Assembly (NCBI GenBank): GCA_028285265.1
Contig: JANQPX010000068.1
Span: 33,766 to 97,765 of the forward strand
From: Geminicoccaceae bacterium
Lineage (GTDB): Bacteria; Pseudomonadota; Alphaproteobacteria; Geminicoccales; Geminicoccaceae
Length of the DNA: 64,000 nucleotides
Reading direction: 5' to 3'
Positions 1 through 9,321 of the stretch are shown in pieces. Positions within the stretch are counted from its first letter, which is position 1. The number at the start of each line of letters is the position of its first letter. A program made the translations under genes and the position numbers. The notes beneath the pieces were generated by a model. That model was not told the origin of the DNA, did not search any database, and was given only the letters and a program-made list of their open reading frames with translations.

Positions 1-283
1 CTCGCTTTGAGCGCCGTTTCAACCCCGCAAGCTGCTATCGAAGGGCGAGCTTTTCCATCGCAAGTTCACAACGCGATCAGCAACACGATGTCAGGCATTG
101 AACAAGCAATGTCACCCACATAGGCATGAAGAGGATGGTTCAGCCTAGAATGAGAAAAATCAAGCATTTCAATGCGATCGACTCTATGGGGGGACAAATG
201 TGGATGCCAGCTATGCCTATCGTTGTCGTCGCGCCCGCTTCGCAGCGGGCTTGACTACGAAGTCTGCACTCCTGCGGTTCTAT

Positions 284-730
284 TTATATGTGCGCCGATA
301 CCACCTCCGAGTCAGCAGCCGGAAGCCACATGGGGCCTACGCCGACCAGCAGGAAGAATAGATTAAATCCAGCATTGGATGGATGACCGGACGCGATAGA
401 GCCAAGACTGTCTACCGCAAACCAGAATAGCATACCGCTGATGACCGCCTTACGCACGGCGTTGGGCGCAGCATCGTAAACTCGGCCGGTCAGCCCCCAA
501 ATCATTGCGCCCCAGCCGATAAGGAATCCGCCGGCCAGCGCGGACAGAAACTGTGTGGTAGGATGATCGAAACTCTGCGTACCTTCGAACAGGGTCCAGC
601 CAAGAATGTCCATTGTGACCCGAGCTGGTTCGGCAAATGGCAAGAACGATCCGAGGGCAAAGATCGGACCAAAACTCATAACGAGTATGGCGGTGAACTT
701 CAGCCACTTTCTGTGAAAACTGCGTGTCAT
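284..730 (-). CDS. Small polytopic membrane protein, function unknown
   Basis: Encodes 148 residues with about four hydrophobic segments (roughly residues 10-30, 60-80, 90-110 and 120-137) and little else, so an inner-membrane protein is likely. No catalytic motif or family is recognised. The start is well supported because AAGGAGG lies just upstream of the ATG at 730. It is transcribed in the same direction as the hydrolase at 813-1826, about 80 bp downstream of it, so the two may be cotranscribed. The 283 bp beyond its 3' end to the window edge show no convincing gene. Confidence 0.6.
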   Translation of the reverse strand: MTRSFHRKWLKFTAILVMSFGPIFALGSFLPFAEPARVTMDILGWTLFEGTQSFDHPTTQFLSALAGGFLIGWGAMIWGLTGRVYDAAPNAVRKAVISGMLFWFAVDSLGSIASGHPSNAGFNLFFLLVGVGPMWLPAADSEVVSAHI

Positions 731-812
731 GCAAACCTCCTTCGGTTAGCTCGCCGAAAATCGACTAGCGCGTTTGTCTCCGACAATCGCCGAGCTCGAT
801 TGATCTCATCAT

Positions 813-1826
813 TCAAGCAACATCACGGTGGGAGCCGGTTTGCGCGATGAATCGGATCACGGCATCGGACAGTTGCTTTGGCTGCTCGTCCTGCAGGAAG
901 TGCCCAGCGCTGCGGACAGTGACGTGTTCAACACGCTTCGCACCCGGAATACGGTCCCGAAAATTACGATCGTGTCCTCTGGTTACAGGATCGCCGTCGG
1001 AGAATGCTGTGAGCACCGGCTTTGTGAATGACGACAACATGCGCCAAACGCGGTCATTCTCCTCCCTGTCCACCTGATGATGCGGCATGACGGGGAAAAG
1101 GGAGGGAAACGACAATGGGCCGGTCAGATAGGATCGATTGGGAAACGGAGCTTCGTATCCTTTTAAGGCGGCTTCGTCGTGCTTGCCGGTGATGATGCTG
1201 AAAACGTCCCGAACTGAAAAAGCAGGGTTCTCCGCCGCATACTTGACCCAATATGCGGCCGCCATAGGATCGAATTCGGCAAACCTGTCGCGTACGTGCT
1301 CGGCTGTGGGGATGGTCAGTGTGGCATATGCTTTTGCGAGCGCTTTTGATGTCTCAGGGGAAATGTCAGAGGAGTCGAGCAGCATCGTGTTAGTGACAAC
1401 TATCCGTGAAAATAGTTCCGAGTGACGCGCGACAAGACGCATGCCAATCATGCCGCCCCAATCCTGAAACAGACCGTTGATGCCGGAGAGCTCAAGCTTC
1501 ACTAGGAATTGCTCGATCCAGGCTACATGGATCGGATAGGAGTAGTCGGCGATGTTGACTGGTTTGTCTGATTTACCGAATCCGATGAGATCGGGTGCGA
1601 TCACCCTGAAACCTGCTGCCACTAGTGGGCCAATCATGTCGCGGTACAGAAATGACCACGAAGGTTGTCCATGGAGGCAGAGGATCGGCTGGCCTGTTTG
1701 GGGACCCTCGTCGATATAGTGCATCCGCAGTGCGGTGCCGTCTGAAGCTGAGACATCGACGTAGTGGGGCTCGAAATCGAAGCCGATATCGCGGAAGAAA
1801 CTGTCCGGCGTGCGCAAAAAGTCCAT
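813..1826 (-). CDS. Haloalkane dehalogenase-like alpha/beta hydrolase
   Basis: A cytosolic alpha/beta hydrolase of about 337 residues resembling haloalkane dehalogenases of subfamily I, which hydrolyse carbon-halogen bonds. Visible signatures are HGQPSW (residues 52-57, oxyanion loop), the nucleophile elbow QDWGG with Asp122 followed directly by the Trp that helps bind halide, and the late SAGHF with the catalytic His. FSDGDP supplies a likely acid. An upstream extension is open to 1892, but the ATG at 1826 is preceded by AGAGGA at good spacing and matches the usual N-terminus. It is divergent from an XRE regulator. Epoxide hydrolase is less likely because Asp-Trp follows the elbow. True dehalogenase activity is inferred. 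Confidence 0.8.
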   Translation of the reverse strand: MDFLRTPDSFFRDIGFDFEPHYVDVSASDGTALRMHYIDEGPQTGQPILCLHGQPSWSFLYRDMIGPLVAAGFRVIAPDLIGFGKSDKPVNIADYSYPIHVAWIEQFLVKLELSGINGLFQDWGGMIGMRLVARHSELFSRIVVTNTMLLDSSDISPETSKALAKAYATLTIPTAEHVRDRFAEFDPMAAAYWVKYAAENPAFSVRDVFSIITGKHDEAALKGYEAPFPNRSYLTGPLSFPSLFPVMPHHQVDREENDRVWRMLSSFTKPVLTAFSDGDPVTRGHDRNFRDRIPGAKRVEHVTVRSAGHFLQDEQPKQLSDAVIRFIAQTGSHRDVA

Positions 1827-1934
1827 GTCGTCTGTCCTCTTGGTTTCGCTGGCGCAAAGAGCACCGAATGGCGCCCTGGGGTTTCTTGGCATCCATCTCC
1901 AAGCCCTAGATCGCAGACGATGTCGCCGAGGCCA

Positions 1935-1951
1935 ATTCCCTGCCAGGGAAT
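1935..1951. promoter_or_regulatory. Perfect palindrome ATTCCC-N5-GGGAAT, candidate operator
   Basis: A perfect inverted repeat with 6-bp arms lies between the divergent hydrolase (start 1826) and XRE regulator (start 2007). Its position suggests binding by that regulator at one or both promoters. This is inference from symmetry and placement only. Confidence 0.4.
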
Positions 1952-2006
1952 GGAGATGGGGACATGGACCTGTTAGTGTCGCTGCATGGAGCCATTAAGG
2001 ATTGAC

Positions 2007-2792
2007 ATGGAGTTTGGGGTTCTTCTGAGGTCGTGGCGTTCGGAGCGGCGAATGTCACAGCTCGATCTCGCCAATGCAGTCGAGACACCGTCCCGTCACA
2101 TAAGCTTTCTTGAAACAGGCAGGTCTAAGCCATCGCGCGCGATGATCACCCGTCTCGCCGCGGCGCTTGGAATCCCTTTGCGCGAGCGTAATGTGATGCT
2201 AAGAGCTGCGGGCTTCGCCGATCTCTACGCAGACCACGCCCTGTCCGACGATCAGATGGAGCTGCTGCGCCAGGCTGTCGGACGGTTGATCGCGGCGCAC
2301 GAGCCGTTCCCATCATTTGTCATCGACAGGCAATGGAACGTATTGGATGCAAATGGACCCGGCTGCGACATACTGCGTCTTGTTGAATCGAAGTTCCCAT
2401 TTGATCGTTCCCGCGGGACGTTCAACATGATCGATGCACTTTTCGGACCGGGCGGCTTTCGAGACTACATCGATAATTGGGAAAACTACGCCCGCCAGTA
2501 TATTCAAAGGCTTCATCGCGAAGCAGCGACCGATCGCGAGCTGCGCGAGCAGCTAGACAGGATTCGGAACCATTCCGACCTCCCCAAGGATTGGTGGGCG
2601 TTCGACTTCGAATACACAGCGTTTCCGATGCTTCCGATCGAGATGCGCATCAATGGCGACAAACTAACCTTCTTCACCGTCGTCTCCGCCATCTCGCTCC
2701 CGACCGATGCCTTGGCTCAGGATTTGCGGGTAGAGACCATGTTCCCAGCAGACGATGCGACTGAAGGAAAGTTCCAACCTGCGGTCCATTAA
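2007..2792 (+). CDS. XRE-family regulator with MmyB-like ligand-binding domain
   Basis: An N-terminal Cro/C1 helix-turn-helix (SQLDLANAVETPSRHISFLE, then SKPSRAMI) is followed by an MmyB-type PAS-like domain with the family pattern FVIDRQWNVLDANG and YARQYIQR. Such proteins are cytosolic repressors or activators, often of neighbouring oxidoreductases or hydrolases, with fatty-acid-like ligands proposed for some. I chose the ATG at 2007 because AAGGA sits 6 nt upstream; an in-frame ATG at 1986 has no comparable site. About 261 residues. It is divergent from the haloalkane dehalogenase-like gene, its likely target. Confidence 0.85.
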   Translation: MEFGVLLRSWRSERRMSQLDLANAVETPSRHISFLETGRSKPSRAMITRLAAALGIPLRERNVMLRAAGFADLYADHALSDDQMELLRQAVGRLIAAHEPFPSFVIDRQWNVLDANGPGCDILRLVESKFPFDRSRGTFNMIDALFGPGGFRDYIDNWENYARQYIQRLHREAATDRELREQLDRIRNHSDLPKDWWAFDFEYTAFPMLPIEMRINGDKLTFFTVVSAISLPTDALAQDLRVETMFPADDATEGKFQPAVH

Positions 2793-3172
2793 CTCGGATC
2801 GCTGCAGCCGCTCGAAGTACGGTGTCGAAGAGTCGTAAGACGATATCCGAACGGCTGGTACTCAGTGGGCGTCTTCAGTGCTCTTGATGCTCCCGAGCGA
2901 GCACTCCCCGAGAATTTCATGGTCTAGAATCCAAGTTATCGTGGAGAGGTATTGCAGTTAGAGGATGCGAAGCTGCAACTGGCCTTCAGCAGACTAGAGA
3001 TGGTCACTTCAAATGCACCCAGTTCGCTCCGCATGGGCGGGCAGAATTCGAACTGAAGCCGCCTTCACCGGTCGAAAAATGGGCCACTAACTTTGAAGAC
3101 TATGCTTCCGCCACCCCAAAGGGGCGCGAACTCATTGATCGAGATACAGCCAGCTTGAATCGACCCAGGCCA
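2793..3172. other. Intergenic, no gene seen
   Basis: About 380 bp between the 3' ends of the convergent XRE and LysR genes. No sustained coding frame with family resemblance or start signal is visible, and no clear RNA structure was found by eye. Confidence 0.5.
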
Positions 3173-4132
3173 TCACTCATTTCCGGCCTCGCTTAGGGCG
3201 TCCGGAATTACCTTTGCTGCAAGATCGATAAAGGCCCGGACTGCCGGCCGCATCAAGCGACGCGATGGGAACGCCAGCTGAATCGGCGTTCTGCGAACGT
3301 CAACACGGGGCAATACACGCTCAAGTCGCCCAGTCGCGACGTCATCTCTTGCTACGATGTTTGGAAGGACGACAACCATGTCGTTAACGAGAGCAGCTTC
3401 CCTCAATAGCCAAGGATTGAGGCAAACGAGTTTCGGCGTAACATCGAGCACGACTGGGCAATCGCTTTGGTCGAAGACTGTGAGTTGTGGCTTCGATCCA
3501 GCACCTGGATGAAGCAGCCCAAGTTTGCAAGTCAACAGATCGTCGATTGACTTAAGCATCGCCGATTTTGCTCTGCCGTCGGGCGTGCGACGATATAGGC
3601 CCGCATAGACCAAGCCGAGCGGCCTTACAACAAGTGATTCGTTCTGCACATCGCCAACCCGAATGACGACATCAACTGACTCCTCAATAAGGTCGACGTG
3701 CCGGTCGGAGAGTTCGAGATGGAGACTGCACTCGGGATACTTGTTCAAAAACCTGCCAAGTATCGATCCAAAGATGGCCTGGCCAAAAATGACCGGTGAG
3801 CTCACCCGGACTGTGCCCGTCGGCGTTGCTCGCAAGTTTTCGATAGAGCTGTCGATGGACTTTGCCTCGTTTAGGAGACGCTCGGCGTGCGTCGCGGCCA
3901 GCTCGCCGGCATGCGTGACACTGACTGCCCGCGTGGAACGTTCAAAAAGCAGCAGTCCTGCGCGCGCTTCCATCTTGATCACACGTCTACTCAGTGTCGC
4001 AGGTGGCAGTTTTAGCGCCTTTGCAGCCTCTGCGTAACTTAAGCGACGCCGAAGTTCGACCAGAATTTGCGCGTCGATAAGGTCGGCTATGATCATACCA
4101 TTTGCATCAATTGTGTGAACCATTTCAGTCAC
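3173..4132 (-). CDS. LysR-family transcriptional regulator
   Basis: About 319 residues with an N-terminal winged helix-turn-helix (SYAEAAKALKLPPATLSRRV, then FERSTRAVSVTHAG) and a periplasmic-binding-like effector domain of the type found in the DsdC/CrgA-like branch (PVIFGQAIFG, SVDVVIRVGD). Start choice is uncertain: GTG 4132, ATG 4123 and ATG 4096 are all in frame and none has a strong ribosome-binding site. It is divergent from an AraC gene, with 455 bp between. Target unknown. Confidence 0.85.
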   Translation of the reverse strand: MTEMVHTIDANGMIIADLIDAQILVELRRRLSYAEAAKALKLPPATLSRRVIKMEARAGLLLFERSTRAVSVTHAGELAATHAERLLNEAKSIDSSIENLRATPTGTVRVSSPVIFGQAIFGSILGRFLNKYPECSLHLELSDRHVDLIEESVDVVIRVGDVQNESLVVRPLGLVYAGLYRRTPDGRAKSAMLKSIDDLLTCKLGLLHPGAGSKPQLTVFDQSDCPVVLDVTPKLVCLNPWLLREAALVNDMVVVLPNIVARDDVATGRLERVLPRVDVRRTPIQLAFPSRRLMRPAVRAFIDLAAKVIPDALSEAGNE

Positions 4133-4587
4133 TTGTTCATCTTGCCCAGGTGCTTATGTGTTGGGGGAATGTGATGATCTTGGCAAGAAGAGAAGTCATG
4201 ACGAAGGTTCGCCTTTTTCCTCCCCAGCTTGGCTCCGTATGGTGGATTGCGCGTTTGCATACAGTCACGCCCATTTCGGCATCGCTGATGCTTACTCATG
4301 CATTGTGGCGAGGTCATAGCAGTAAGCTCTCGACGCTAATCGCCAGATTCGTGAGACAATCCACGCTGGGTGATCTGTTTGGGTTTGAGCTGGGCGCGCG
4401 CAAGGTTAATAGCCTAGATCCGCTCGACGACAAGCGATACGAGATATCACATCACAAGTTCAGTTGAGCAAAAAGAATGCGCAGAATTAGATCATTTCAA
4501 TGTGAAATAACAAGATTCTTGTAAACAAGACAAGAATTGATCTTGAGCTCTGTTGAAGAGCATTATCGATAAAATGTAAAAAACGCG
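4133..4587. other. Long divergent intergenic region, no gene supported
   Basis: A 455-bp region between divergent LysR and AraC genes. Its last 110 bp are clearly AT-richer than the flanks, as expected for promoters. A plus-strand open frame at 4102-4467 has no family resemblance and is rejected. Confidence 0.5.
4515..4537. promoter_or_regulatory. Palindrome ATTCTTGT-N7-ACAAGAAT upstream of AraC gene
   Basis: Perfect 8-bp arms separated by 7 bp, ending 50 bp before the AraC start codon. CAAG/CTTG half-words repeat on both sides. It could be an autoregulatory operator or an mRNA hairpin. Confidence 0.4.
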
Positions 4588-5496
4588 ATGGAAATGAAAA
4601 ACAACAAGAGGAAGTATGATGACTATCTCGCGTTTTATCAGCGAGTGTACGGTCGATATGTTGTCGAACGCCGTCTTATGGACGGAAAAGACACAATAGG
4701 GATGTTCGTCGCGCAGCAACCCGAGGGGTATTTTCCAGATGAGGCCCTGGCAACCTACAATTTACAAATGAACATTGGCGGCGAATTGCTGGCCGCCGTT
4801 GATCTCGGTGCTGGAACTCATGAAGTTCGCATGAGGCGAGGGGAGTTTGTCATAGCGCCTTCGGAGACATCGACCGACTATAATCTCTATAATAAGCATC
4901 GGCTCATGTGCCTAGGCATTCCAGCACGTTTTTTCGACAACGCTGCCCGCGACCTAGGCATCGATACCGTCGAAATTGAAACGTTGTTGACGGACACCCA
5001 CCTCGATCCGGTTATTCGTCAGGTCGTTAAAGAATGCTGGGCCGAAGCGAATAATGACAACGCCCGTGGGCACCTGTTTGTCGATGCCAACATGATGACA
5101 CTTGCATCTCGCATCTTGACTCTCGCGACTGGAAGAGGTCGGGAAATAGAAGAGCAAGTTGGTGCCAAGCTAGCCGATCATCTGTATGATCGCATCTGTC
5201 AGTACGTGGACAGCAACATTGACACAAGCCTGCGCATGAAGACGCTCGCACGACTAGTCGACATGAATGAATATGCATTTTCCCGTGTTTTCAAAGCTCA
5301 CACCGGGTTGTCTCCCTATCAATGGGTTATAGAGCGACGGCTCAACCGCGCGGAATTTCTGTTGAAGCAATCTGACATGAACTTGTCAGAAATTGCGTTC
5401 GCTGTCGGGTTTTCCAGTCAATCGCATATGACAAACTTGTTCTCTCAGCGCTCCGGAATAACGCCGGCAGAATTCCGCAAAATTTCGCAGCTATAA
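4588..5496 (+). CDS. AraC-family transcriptional regulator
   Basis: 302 residues. The C-terminal third has the two AraC helix-turn-helix motifs (SLRMKTLARLVDMNEYAFSR; NLSEIAFAVGFSSQSHMTNL), preceded by ICQYVDSNID. The N-terminal 190 residues look like a cupin-type effector domain (MRRGEFVIAPSETSTDYN). Convergent with the glutathione transferase gene, 27 bp away end to end. The target is not evident; an autoregulatory palindrome lies upstream. Confidence 0.85.
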   Translation: MEMKNNKRKYDDYLAFYQRVYGRYVVERRLMDGKDTIGMFVAQQPEGYFPDEALATYNLQMNIGGELLAAVDLGAGTHEVRMRRGEFVIAPSETSTDYNLYNKHRLMCLGIPARFFDNAARDLGIDTVEIETLLTDTHLDPVIRQVVKECWAEANNDNARGHLFVDANMMTLASRILTLATGRGREIEEQVGAKLADHLYDRICQYVDSNIDTSLRMKTLARLVDMNEYAFSRVFKAHTGLSPYQWVIERRLNRAEFLLKQSDMNLSEIAFAVGFSSQSHMTNLFSQRSGITPAEFRKISQL

Positions 5497-5523
5497 CTGA
5501 TGTGACATGAGCTCTTGATGGAC

Positions 5524-6135
5524 TCATGTATAACAGCTTAGCACCTTTTGAACTGCGAGGTCCTGATCCATCCGGACCTTGAAGGCTTTGAGAAGCGGAA
5601 AATCGTCCAGTTTCAGCGGTGTGCCCGCGATCCAACGGCTAAGAACATAGAGGTAGGGATCGGCGACGCTACGTTCCGGTCCGAAGACGTAGGTTCCCGT
5701 AAGTGTGTCATCTATCAAATCGAAGAGTAGGCGCAAGCGTTCGTATGCTTGGGCTTTGAGAGCTAAATGTTCCCTATGCTCAGGATGAAATCGAGCCGGC
5801 GCAAAGTGTGGTGCGAAAGCAGCATGGACTTCCGTAGTGTAGAACGACAGCATTTCTGCAAGGCGAGCCCTGCCATAGTGGTTGCGTGTTGGAGCACCAA
5901 AGACTTCCGCAGCTTCATCGTCAATAAACATCAATAGTGCCGATGCTTCAGTAATGACAGAGTGATCTCGCAACTGCAAGGCGGGCACTGAGCCGAGCGC
6001 GTTGATTTGGAGGTAGTCAAGACTGTGGTTCTCGCCATGTAGCATGAGGCGAAGCTCATAGGGGATTTTGGCCCACTCCAATGCGATATGGACTGCAAGG
6101 GCACACGTCCCGGGCATGGAATAGAGCTTCAACAT
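5524..6135 (-). CDS. Glutathione S-transferase-like protein
   Basis: 203 residues with a thioredoxin-fold N-terminus (MLKLYSMPGTCALAVHIALE), the cis-proline and glutathione-binding stretch (NALGSVPALQLRDHSVITEASALLMF, split by VPAL and TEASA), and an alpha-helical C-terminal domain with the N-capping-box region SVADPYLYVL. This is the beta/theta-like bacterial class, with Cys10 as a likely catalytic residue in place of Tyr or Ser. It conjugates glutathione to electrophiles in the cytosol. ATG 6135 is chosen over an upstream in-frame ATG because GAGG precedes it and the protein then begins like its family. Confidence 0.85.
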   Translation of the reverse strand: MLKLYSMPGTCALAVHIALEWAKIPYELRLMLHGENHSLDYLQINALGSVPALQLRDHSVITEASALLMFIDDEAAEVFGAPTRNHYGRARLAEMLSFYTTEVHAAFAPHFAPARFHPEHREHLALKAQAYERLRLLFDLIDDTLTGTYVFGPERSVADPYLYVLSRWIAGTPLKLDDFPLLKAFKVRMDQDLAVQKVLSCYT

Positions 6136-6373
6136 TTTGGCCTCGTGCATTGCAGACAGAGGAAATCAGCTTAGGTCAGTTTGCGCGATCTCGCTTGCAG
6201 ATCTCCGGGTTGTTTTAGAATTCTGCATTTGACATCCGTGCGGCTAGCAGAAACAGCGAGCTTAGCCTGTTCGTACGAACGAAAATTTGCAGCGCACGGG
6301 AAACGTGAAAGATTTCCCACAAGCCAGCCGGTAGCGTCCGTTGAAGAACTCAACCATCAACGAGGGATACATC

Positions 6374-7075
6374 ATGACTTCATCGACGCCGACTGCGCTG
6401 CCGACCGCCGAACTCACACCAGACAATTGCGCATTCCTGATGATCGATCATCAAGTCGGTCTGATGCAGTTTTTGAGCTCGATCGATCCCCTCCAGCTCA
6501 AGAACAACATTCTGGGCCATGCAAGAACCGCAAGAGCATTCGACATTCCGGTCATCATGGGTACCAGCTGGCCACAGGGACCAAACGGGCCGACGATGCC
6601 GGAGCTCAAGGCGCTCTTTCCTGAAGTGGAGGTCATTGATCGACCGGTAGTCAACTTCTGGAACGATCCCACTTCGAAGGCGGCTGTTGAAGCAACCGGC
6701 CGCAAGAAGCTTGTTATTTCAGGCTTAGCCACCGAAGTGTGCGCAGCATTTCCAGCGATTTCTGCATTGCGCGACGGCTACGAAGTCTATGTCGTGATCG
6801 ATGCCAGTGCCGACTTCAATAAGCTCATTACGGACGTTACGATGCAGCGCCTTTCCGCAGCCGGAGCCATCGTGACGACTTGGGTTGCGGTGCTTGCTGA
6901 ACTGGCAGCTAATACGGAACAAAATGGCAGGCATATCGGCGTGCTTCTGAGCGACCATATGGGTCAATATTATGCAGCCATGAACAACTTTCTCGGATCG
7001 GCTATGAACGCCGAGGACGTTCGTGCCGGGCTGGGTATGACTGGTCGTCCACCGATTCCGACAGCTGGAGTCTGA
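6374..7075 (+). CDS. Isochorismatase-fold hydrolase, YcaC-like
   Basis: 233 residues with the cysteine-hydrolase fold: FLMIDHQ with catalytic Asp25, RPVVNFWND in the active-site strand, and GLATEVC with nucleophile Cys123. The usual Lys is not at its standard place, as in the YcaC group, whose substrate is undefined. A C-terminal extension (residues 185-233) is typical of that group. ATG 6374 is preceded by GAGGG; an in-frame start 33 bp upstream lacks a site. Divergent from the glutathione transferase and followed 87 bp later by a cupin gene, likely in the same transcript. Confidence 0.85.
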   Translation: MTSSTPTALPTAELTPDNCAFLMIDHQVGLMQFLSSIDPLQLKNNILGHARTARAFDIPVIMGTSWPQGPNGPTMPELKALFPEVEVIDRPVVNFWNDPTSKAAVEATGRKKLVISGLATEVCAAFPAISALRDGYEVYVVIDASADFNKLITDVTMQRLSAAGAIVTTWVAVLAELAANTEQNGRHIGVLLSDHMGQYYAAMNNFLGSAMNAEDVRAGLGMTGRPPIPTAGV

Positions 7076-7162
7076 CCAAAATTCGAGAGATTGGAGCCAG
7101 CGCGACTTCACGCCGTGCGGCTTGGCTCCAATCTCATCCAAACATTCAGCAGAGACGTCTCG

Positions 7163-7627
7163 ATGAAGCAGTACGCAAAGCCAATCATTCACGGTCCCGG
7201 AAGCGGCGAACATAATGACGGTTTCGGCTTTAACCGTTGGTTCCGCATCACGCCCAAGGATACTGATGGAAAGTTCGCCGTGTTTGAAGAGGAAATTCCT
7301 GAGGGCGCGGGTCCTCCCATCCACGTTCACAAAACAGAATTCGAGCTCTTTATCGTCCTAGACGGGAGGATGAAGTTCCATTGCGATGGAGTCGAGGAGG
7401 TCGCAGAGCCCGGCACAACTGTTCTGATTCCGCCGGGAGCACGACACGCATTCCGCGGCATGGGCCCTGGGACTTCACGCGTTCTGATCATGCTTGCACC
7501 TGGGCGAGGTGAAGGCTTGTTCCGTGATTTAGCAAGTGCCGAGCTTTTGCCACCAACTGACATGGACGCGATCAATGAGATTGCTGCCTGCTACGATGTC
7601 GAGTTCGTGGGCCCACCGCTTGACTAG
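7163..7627 (+). CDS. Cupin-domain protein
   Basis: 154 residues forming one cupin domain: the first metal motif is visible as PPIHVHKTEFELFIVLDG (His, His and Glu ligands), the second as PPGARHAFRGMG. The start at 7163 begins MKQYAKP; an open extension upstream to 7091 lacks family-like sequence. Single-domain cupins of this type are often dioxygenases, isomerases or storage folds, so the reaction cannot be named. It probably shares a transcript with the isochorismatase-fold gene upstream. Confidence 0.75.
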   Translation: MKQYAKPIIHGPGSGEHNDGFGFNRWFRITPKDTDGKFAVFEEEIPEGAGPPIHVHKTEFELFIVLDGRMKFHCDGVEEVAEPGTTVLIPPGARHAFRGMGPGTSRVLIMLAPGRGEGLFRDLASAELLPPTDMDAINEIAACYDVEFVGPPLD

Positions 7628-7664
7628 CATCAGAATCGTAAGTCCTTAGCAGGCTATTTCTATC

Positions 7665-8108
7665 GTGACAAAACTGACGCCAAATCGTCATCGCATCGCT
7701 GCATCGGATGGTTCTTTGCTCCACGCGGTAAGCTGTGGTCATGGACCTGCTCTCCTATTTGTTCACGGTTGGCCACAAACTTGGCGAGAATGAAGCAAAG
7801 TCAACGCAGATTTGCGAGACGAATACCTATGTGTCGCGGTTGACCAGCGTGGATATGGCGAAAGTGACAAGGCACACAGCGGGTACGAGATCGAGACGCT
7901 AGCTCCGGATCTCACACATGTACTCGATCATCCTAATATTGAGAACGTAGGGCTCGTCGCGCATGACATCGGAGGCCCTCCTGCGTGTGCGCTCGCACGA
8001 CTATATCCGGAACGCGCACGGTCAATGAAGAGTTCGGTAGTGGTTTCAGCCGCGAGTGATGAGTCGGGCATAGCTGGCTCCCTTTGGGTTTGTTGGCTTT
8101 TTGATTAG
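7665..8108 (+). pseudogene. Alpha/beta hydrolase (epoxide hydrolase-like) with in-frame stop and lost C-terminus
   Basis: From GTG 7665 one frame reads LTPNRHRIAASDG, LLFVHGWPQTWRE, then TGA at 7791, and continues without a shift as SKVNADLRDEYLCVAVDQ and RGYGESDK, with the nucleophile elbow VAHDIGG. Family members have WREW at this point, so the stop is most simply Trp TGG to TGA. After YPERARSMKS the family pattern ends and the frame closes at 8108, so the lid and catalytic His are missing. The 3' end overlaps the convergent oxidoreductase gene. Non-functional. Confidence 0.8.
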
Positions 8109-9106
8109 TTGTGGACTTGCAGGATCACTGCGCCCTTGGTGGAGCCTGCGGTCATGTAATCATGAGCCTCGGCGATCTTTTCGAAGGGGAAGACCTTGTC
8201 GACATTCGGCTTGTAGGTGCCGTCTGCGACGCCTTCCTTCACATAGTCGATGAGACCCGGAAGGTTCTCCGCGTGGTATGTCAGCTCATAGAGCGTGTAG
8301 CCTTGAATCGTGATCCCGCGGGTGATCAATTGAGGATAGGGCAGAACTGTCTCCTGTCCCCCAATCCCGCCATACATGATTATGGTTCCCCCTTTGGAGA
8401 CCACATCGCCGGCGAGTTTCGTCGTTAAATCACCCGTCAGCGCATTGAACGCGATGCGCACGCCCTGTCCGTTTGTGATTTCGCGAATGCGATCAGAGAT
8501 GTCTTCCTCATCTGTGACGACCACATGATCAGCGCCGAGGTCCTTCAGCATCTGAGCTTTTTCTTGTGTCCGCGTCGTGGTGATGACAGTGGCACCCGCC
8601 CTTTTCGCCGTGGCGATTGCGGCTTGGCCGACGCCGCCAGAGGCGGGCGTCAGAAGTACAAAATCATCAGATTGGATCTTGGCGTAATGGATCAGTGCGC
8701 CGTAGGCGGTGATTGCCTGCATCCAGATCCCGGCGTTTTCTTCCGGTGTCCATTGCTCGAAGTAGGGCGCCGCGGAGCTTGCGGGCACGATCGCATGTTT
8801 GCCGTAAACGGAGTACGTGTTCATTTCGAAAGTCGGAAGAACTGTGACTCTGTCGCCGGCTTTCCACCCTGTGACGCCCGGACCTGCTTGCTCGACGACC
8901 CCAACGGCATAGTTGCCAAGGCTGGTCGGCAGAACGGTTTGTTGAACGTAGATCCCCATCCGGTAGAGGACTTCTCCGAAGCCCAGACCGACGGCGTCGA
9001 CGCGGATCAGAAGCTCGTCCTCTTTGGGGTTTGGCAGGTCGACAGTCTCATATTTAAGAACGTCCGTGCCGCCGGTTTCGTGCATCATGATAGCTGTGGT
9101 TTGCAT
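8105..9106 (-). CDS. Zinc-independent quinone oxidoreductase-type MDR enzyme
   Basis: 333 residues of the medium-chain dehydrogenase/reductase superfamily. The N-terminal GroES-like domain contains LPTSLGNYAVGVVEQAG, and the Rossmann domain has ASGGVGQAA for NAD(P)H. The catalytic and structural zinc cysteines of alcohol dehydrogenases are absent, so a quinone or enal reductase role is expected. The ATG at 9106 gives the usual start (MQTTAIMMHE). A palindrome GCGTA-N8-TACGC at 9192-9209 lies about 95 bp upstream. The LysR gene at 9322-10230 is upstream on the same strand and may control it. Confidence 0.85.
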   Translation of the reverse strand: MQTTAIMMHETGGTDVLKYETVDLPNPKEDELLIRVDAVGLGFGEVLYRMGIYVQQTVLPTSLGNYAVGVVEQAGPGVTGWKAGDRVTVLPTFEMNTYSVYGKHAIVPASSAAPYFEQWTPEENAGIWMQAITAYGALIHYAKIQSDDFVLLTPASGGVGQAAIATAKRAGATVITTTRTQEKAQMLKDLGADHVVVTDEEDISDRIREITNGQGVRIAFNALTGDLTTKLAGDVVSKGGTIIMYGGIGGQETVLPYPQLITRGITIQGYTLYELTYHAENLPGLIDYVKEGVADGTYKPNVDKVFPFEKIAEAHDYMTAGSTKGAVILQVHN

Positions 9107-9321
9107 GGCTAAACTCTTTCGTTTCCCTGGTTTGTCTGATGTCATTGCGGACGAAGATCGCTCAGCAATCTCATGGCGCTAAGGCACGGGCGCGTATTTC
9201 AATTTACGCCTTCGCTTTCAGCGACTTGATCTCGGAGCAATCCCGCTGCGGTGACAGGACAGAAATCGCAGTTCAGTCACCTATTTGGAAATCGAGAGAT
9301 TTTGTTCCTGCTATCCAGGAA

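Noticed and set aside
4102..4467. 121-codon frame between LysR and AraC genes
   Set aside because: No ribosome site or homology, and it starts inside the LysR gene on the other strand.
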